Positions 63,167 through 64,000 of a stretch of 64,000 bases of DNA are shown here, piece after piece. Under the pieces are notes generated by a model. It searched no databases. It was not told where the DNA came from and worked only from the letters and a program-made list of their open reading frames with translations. Each line of letters begins with the position of its first letter. Position 1 is the stretch's first letter. The stretch is from Thalassotalea psychrophila (GTDB taxonomy: Bacteria > Pseudomonadota > Gammaproteobacteria > Enterobacterales > Alteromonadaceae). The translations under genes and the position numbers were made by a program. The stretch is taken from positions 4,402,001 through 4,466,000 of the forward strand of contig NZ_CP134145.1 in NCBI RefSeq assembly GCF_031583595.1, in the 5' to 3' direction.

Positions 63167-64000
63167 TTACTCAGAATCAGAATATCCCGCCCAAATATCT
63201 GCATTCACTGGCGCTTTATTTTTGCGTTTTTTCTTACCGCTACCTTCAGGTTTTGCCATCGGTTTATCTACGCTTGAAAGGTTAACTTCATCGGCTTCAA
63301 AACCCTCTACTTGCTCACGTTCAAGACGAATCTTGTTCTTCTTTTCGATGACTTTAAAATGGTGATAATCTTCATGATCGATAAGCGATAACGCTAAACC
63401 CACTTCACCGGCACGGCCACTTCGACCAATACGGTGCATGTAGTCTGATGGACTTCTTGGTAAGTCAAAATTGATCACCACCGGCAGCTTTTCGATGTCT
63501 AGGCCGCGAGCAGCAATGTCAGTTGCAATTAACACTTCAATCTCACCCGCTTTAAAAGAGTCAAGTACACGACTACGTGCGCCTTGGCCCTTATCGCCAT
63601 GAAACACTTCGGCAGCAATACCACGTTTAGAGAGTTTTTCAGCTAAGTGATTACAGCTGTTTTTGGCATTGACGAAAATAAGTGCTTGTCGCCATTGCTG
63701 TTGTATGATCAAATGCGCTAATACAGCTGTTTTTTCGCCTTTGTTAACGGTGAAAACGCGCTGCACCAGGGTACTGGCGTCGCTACTCTGCACTTGTATT
63801 TCAACTGGGTTGTTGAGCAATTCTTGAGTTAACGCCTGTACTTGCTCAGGAAAGGTCGCGGAAAATAATAAGGTTTGTTTGCTCGACGGCGTTAATGCTA
63901 ATAGCTCAGATAACTCGGCAGTAAAACCTAAACTTAACATCCGATCGGCTTCATCAAGCACTAAGGTTTTAACCCTATCTAGCTTAATGGCATTACTTGA
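63167..64000 (-). CDS. DEAD-box RNA helicase, C-terminal part (5' end outside window)
   Basis: The gene is transcribed toward lower coordinates and its N-terminus lies beyond base 64000; the frame is open to the window edge. The visible part begins with the residues before motif II (LVLDEADRMLSLG). It continues through SAT (motif III), ALIFVNAK, FHGDKGQGARSRVLDSF, TDIAARGLDIEKLPVVINFDLP (motif V) and HRIGRSGRAG (motif VI). The tail is Lys-rich (KKKRKNKAP). It resembles RhlE/DbpA-like helicases and is a different gene from the 36367-37581 helicase. Confidence 0.88.
   Translation of the reverse strand, partial: SSNAIKLDRVKTLVLDEADRMLSLGFTAELSELLALTPSSKQTLLFSATFPEQVQALTQELLNNPVEIQVQSSDASTLVQRVFTVNKGEKTAVLAHLIIQQQWRQALIFVNAKNSCNHLAEKLSKRGIAAEVFHGDKGQGARSRVLDSFKAGEIEVLIATDIAARGLDIEKLPVVINFDLPRSPSDYMHRIGRSGRAGEVGLALSLIDHEDYHHFKVIEKKNKIRLEREQVEGFEADEVNLSSVDKPMAKPEGSGKKKRKNKAPVNADIWAGYSDSE

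Noticed and set aside
1..64000. CRISPR arrays, tRNA/rRNA genes, prophage or intact insertion sequences
   Set aside because: No regular spaced repeats, no tRNA-like cloverleaf or rRNA sequence, and no transposase, integrase or phage structural gene was found by reading both strands.

Overview
The window is AT-rich chromosomal DNA of a marine gammaproteobacterium. Colwelliaceae (Colwellia or Thalassotalea type) is the most likely family. This is inferred from the conserved order mrcA / pilMNOPQ-aroK-aroB-dam, a divergent argE / argCBFGH(A) cluster with a fused argH-acetyltransferase, and small families typical of Alteromonadales (TorF-type porin, DUF2970, DUF4144, PACE transporter). No rRNA, tRNA, CRISPR array, prophage or intact transposase was seen.

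Layout. 1-6.2 kb: the end of an M14-type peptidase, comF, bioH, an Old Yellow Enzyme, an MscS channel and two small genes. 6.2-7.9 kb: trpS and rpe. 8.0-40.1 kb: a long accessory region. It holds a porin with a predicted sigma-54/NtrC promoter, the GABA shunt genes gabD/gabT with a LysR regulator, a LytTR regulator beside a carotenoid oxygenase, a sulfatase, a serine hydrolase, an acyl-CoA dehydrogenase, and a polyamine/guanidino-compound catabolic operon (aminotransferase, aldehyde dehydrogenase, two ureohydrolases). Next to that operon are a TonB receptor, a LuxR-type regulator, an MFS transporter and an FAD amine oxidase; beyond these come a repeat-rich patch, a DEAD-box helicase and a PACE transporter. 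40.1-50.4 kb: dam, aroB, aroK, the pilMNOPQ type IV pilus operon and divergent mrcA. 50.4-58.7 kb: a DUF481 protein and arginine biosynthesis. 58.7-62.0 kb: small, mostly unrecognised genes with attC-like palindromes between some of them. 62.0-64.0 kb: an RNA methyltransferase, a SEC-C protein and a truncated DEAD-box helicase.

How it fits together. In many gammaproteobacteria aroK-aroB-damX-dam-rpe-gph-trpS is contiguous. Here dam and rpe-trpS keep the same strand but are separated by about 32 kb, and damX and gph are absent from their usual places. The separating DNA is largely nitrogen and amine catabolism. Agmatine, putrescine or guanidinobutyrate would be converted to GABA by the 24.8-29.6 kb operon and GABA to succinate by gabT/gabD. 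The most informative new signal is an 18-bp palindrome (ATC-M-C-M-Y-N4-AGGGGA-K) found four times. It lies upstream of the aminotransferase operon, between the TonB receptor and the LuxR-type gene, upstream of the MFS gene and upstream of the FAD oxidase, which defines a probable local regulon of the LuxR-type protein at 32.3 kb. Other leads are the NtrC/sigma-54 control of the porin, two distant micro-ORFs ending in the same YVxGYN motif, and the cassette-like small-gene array.
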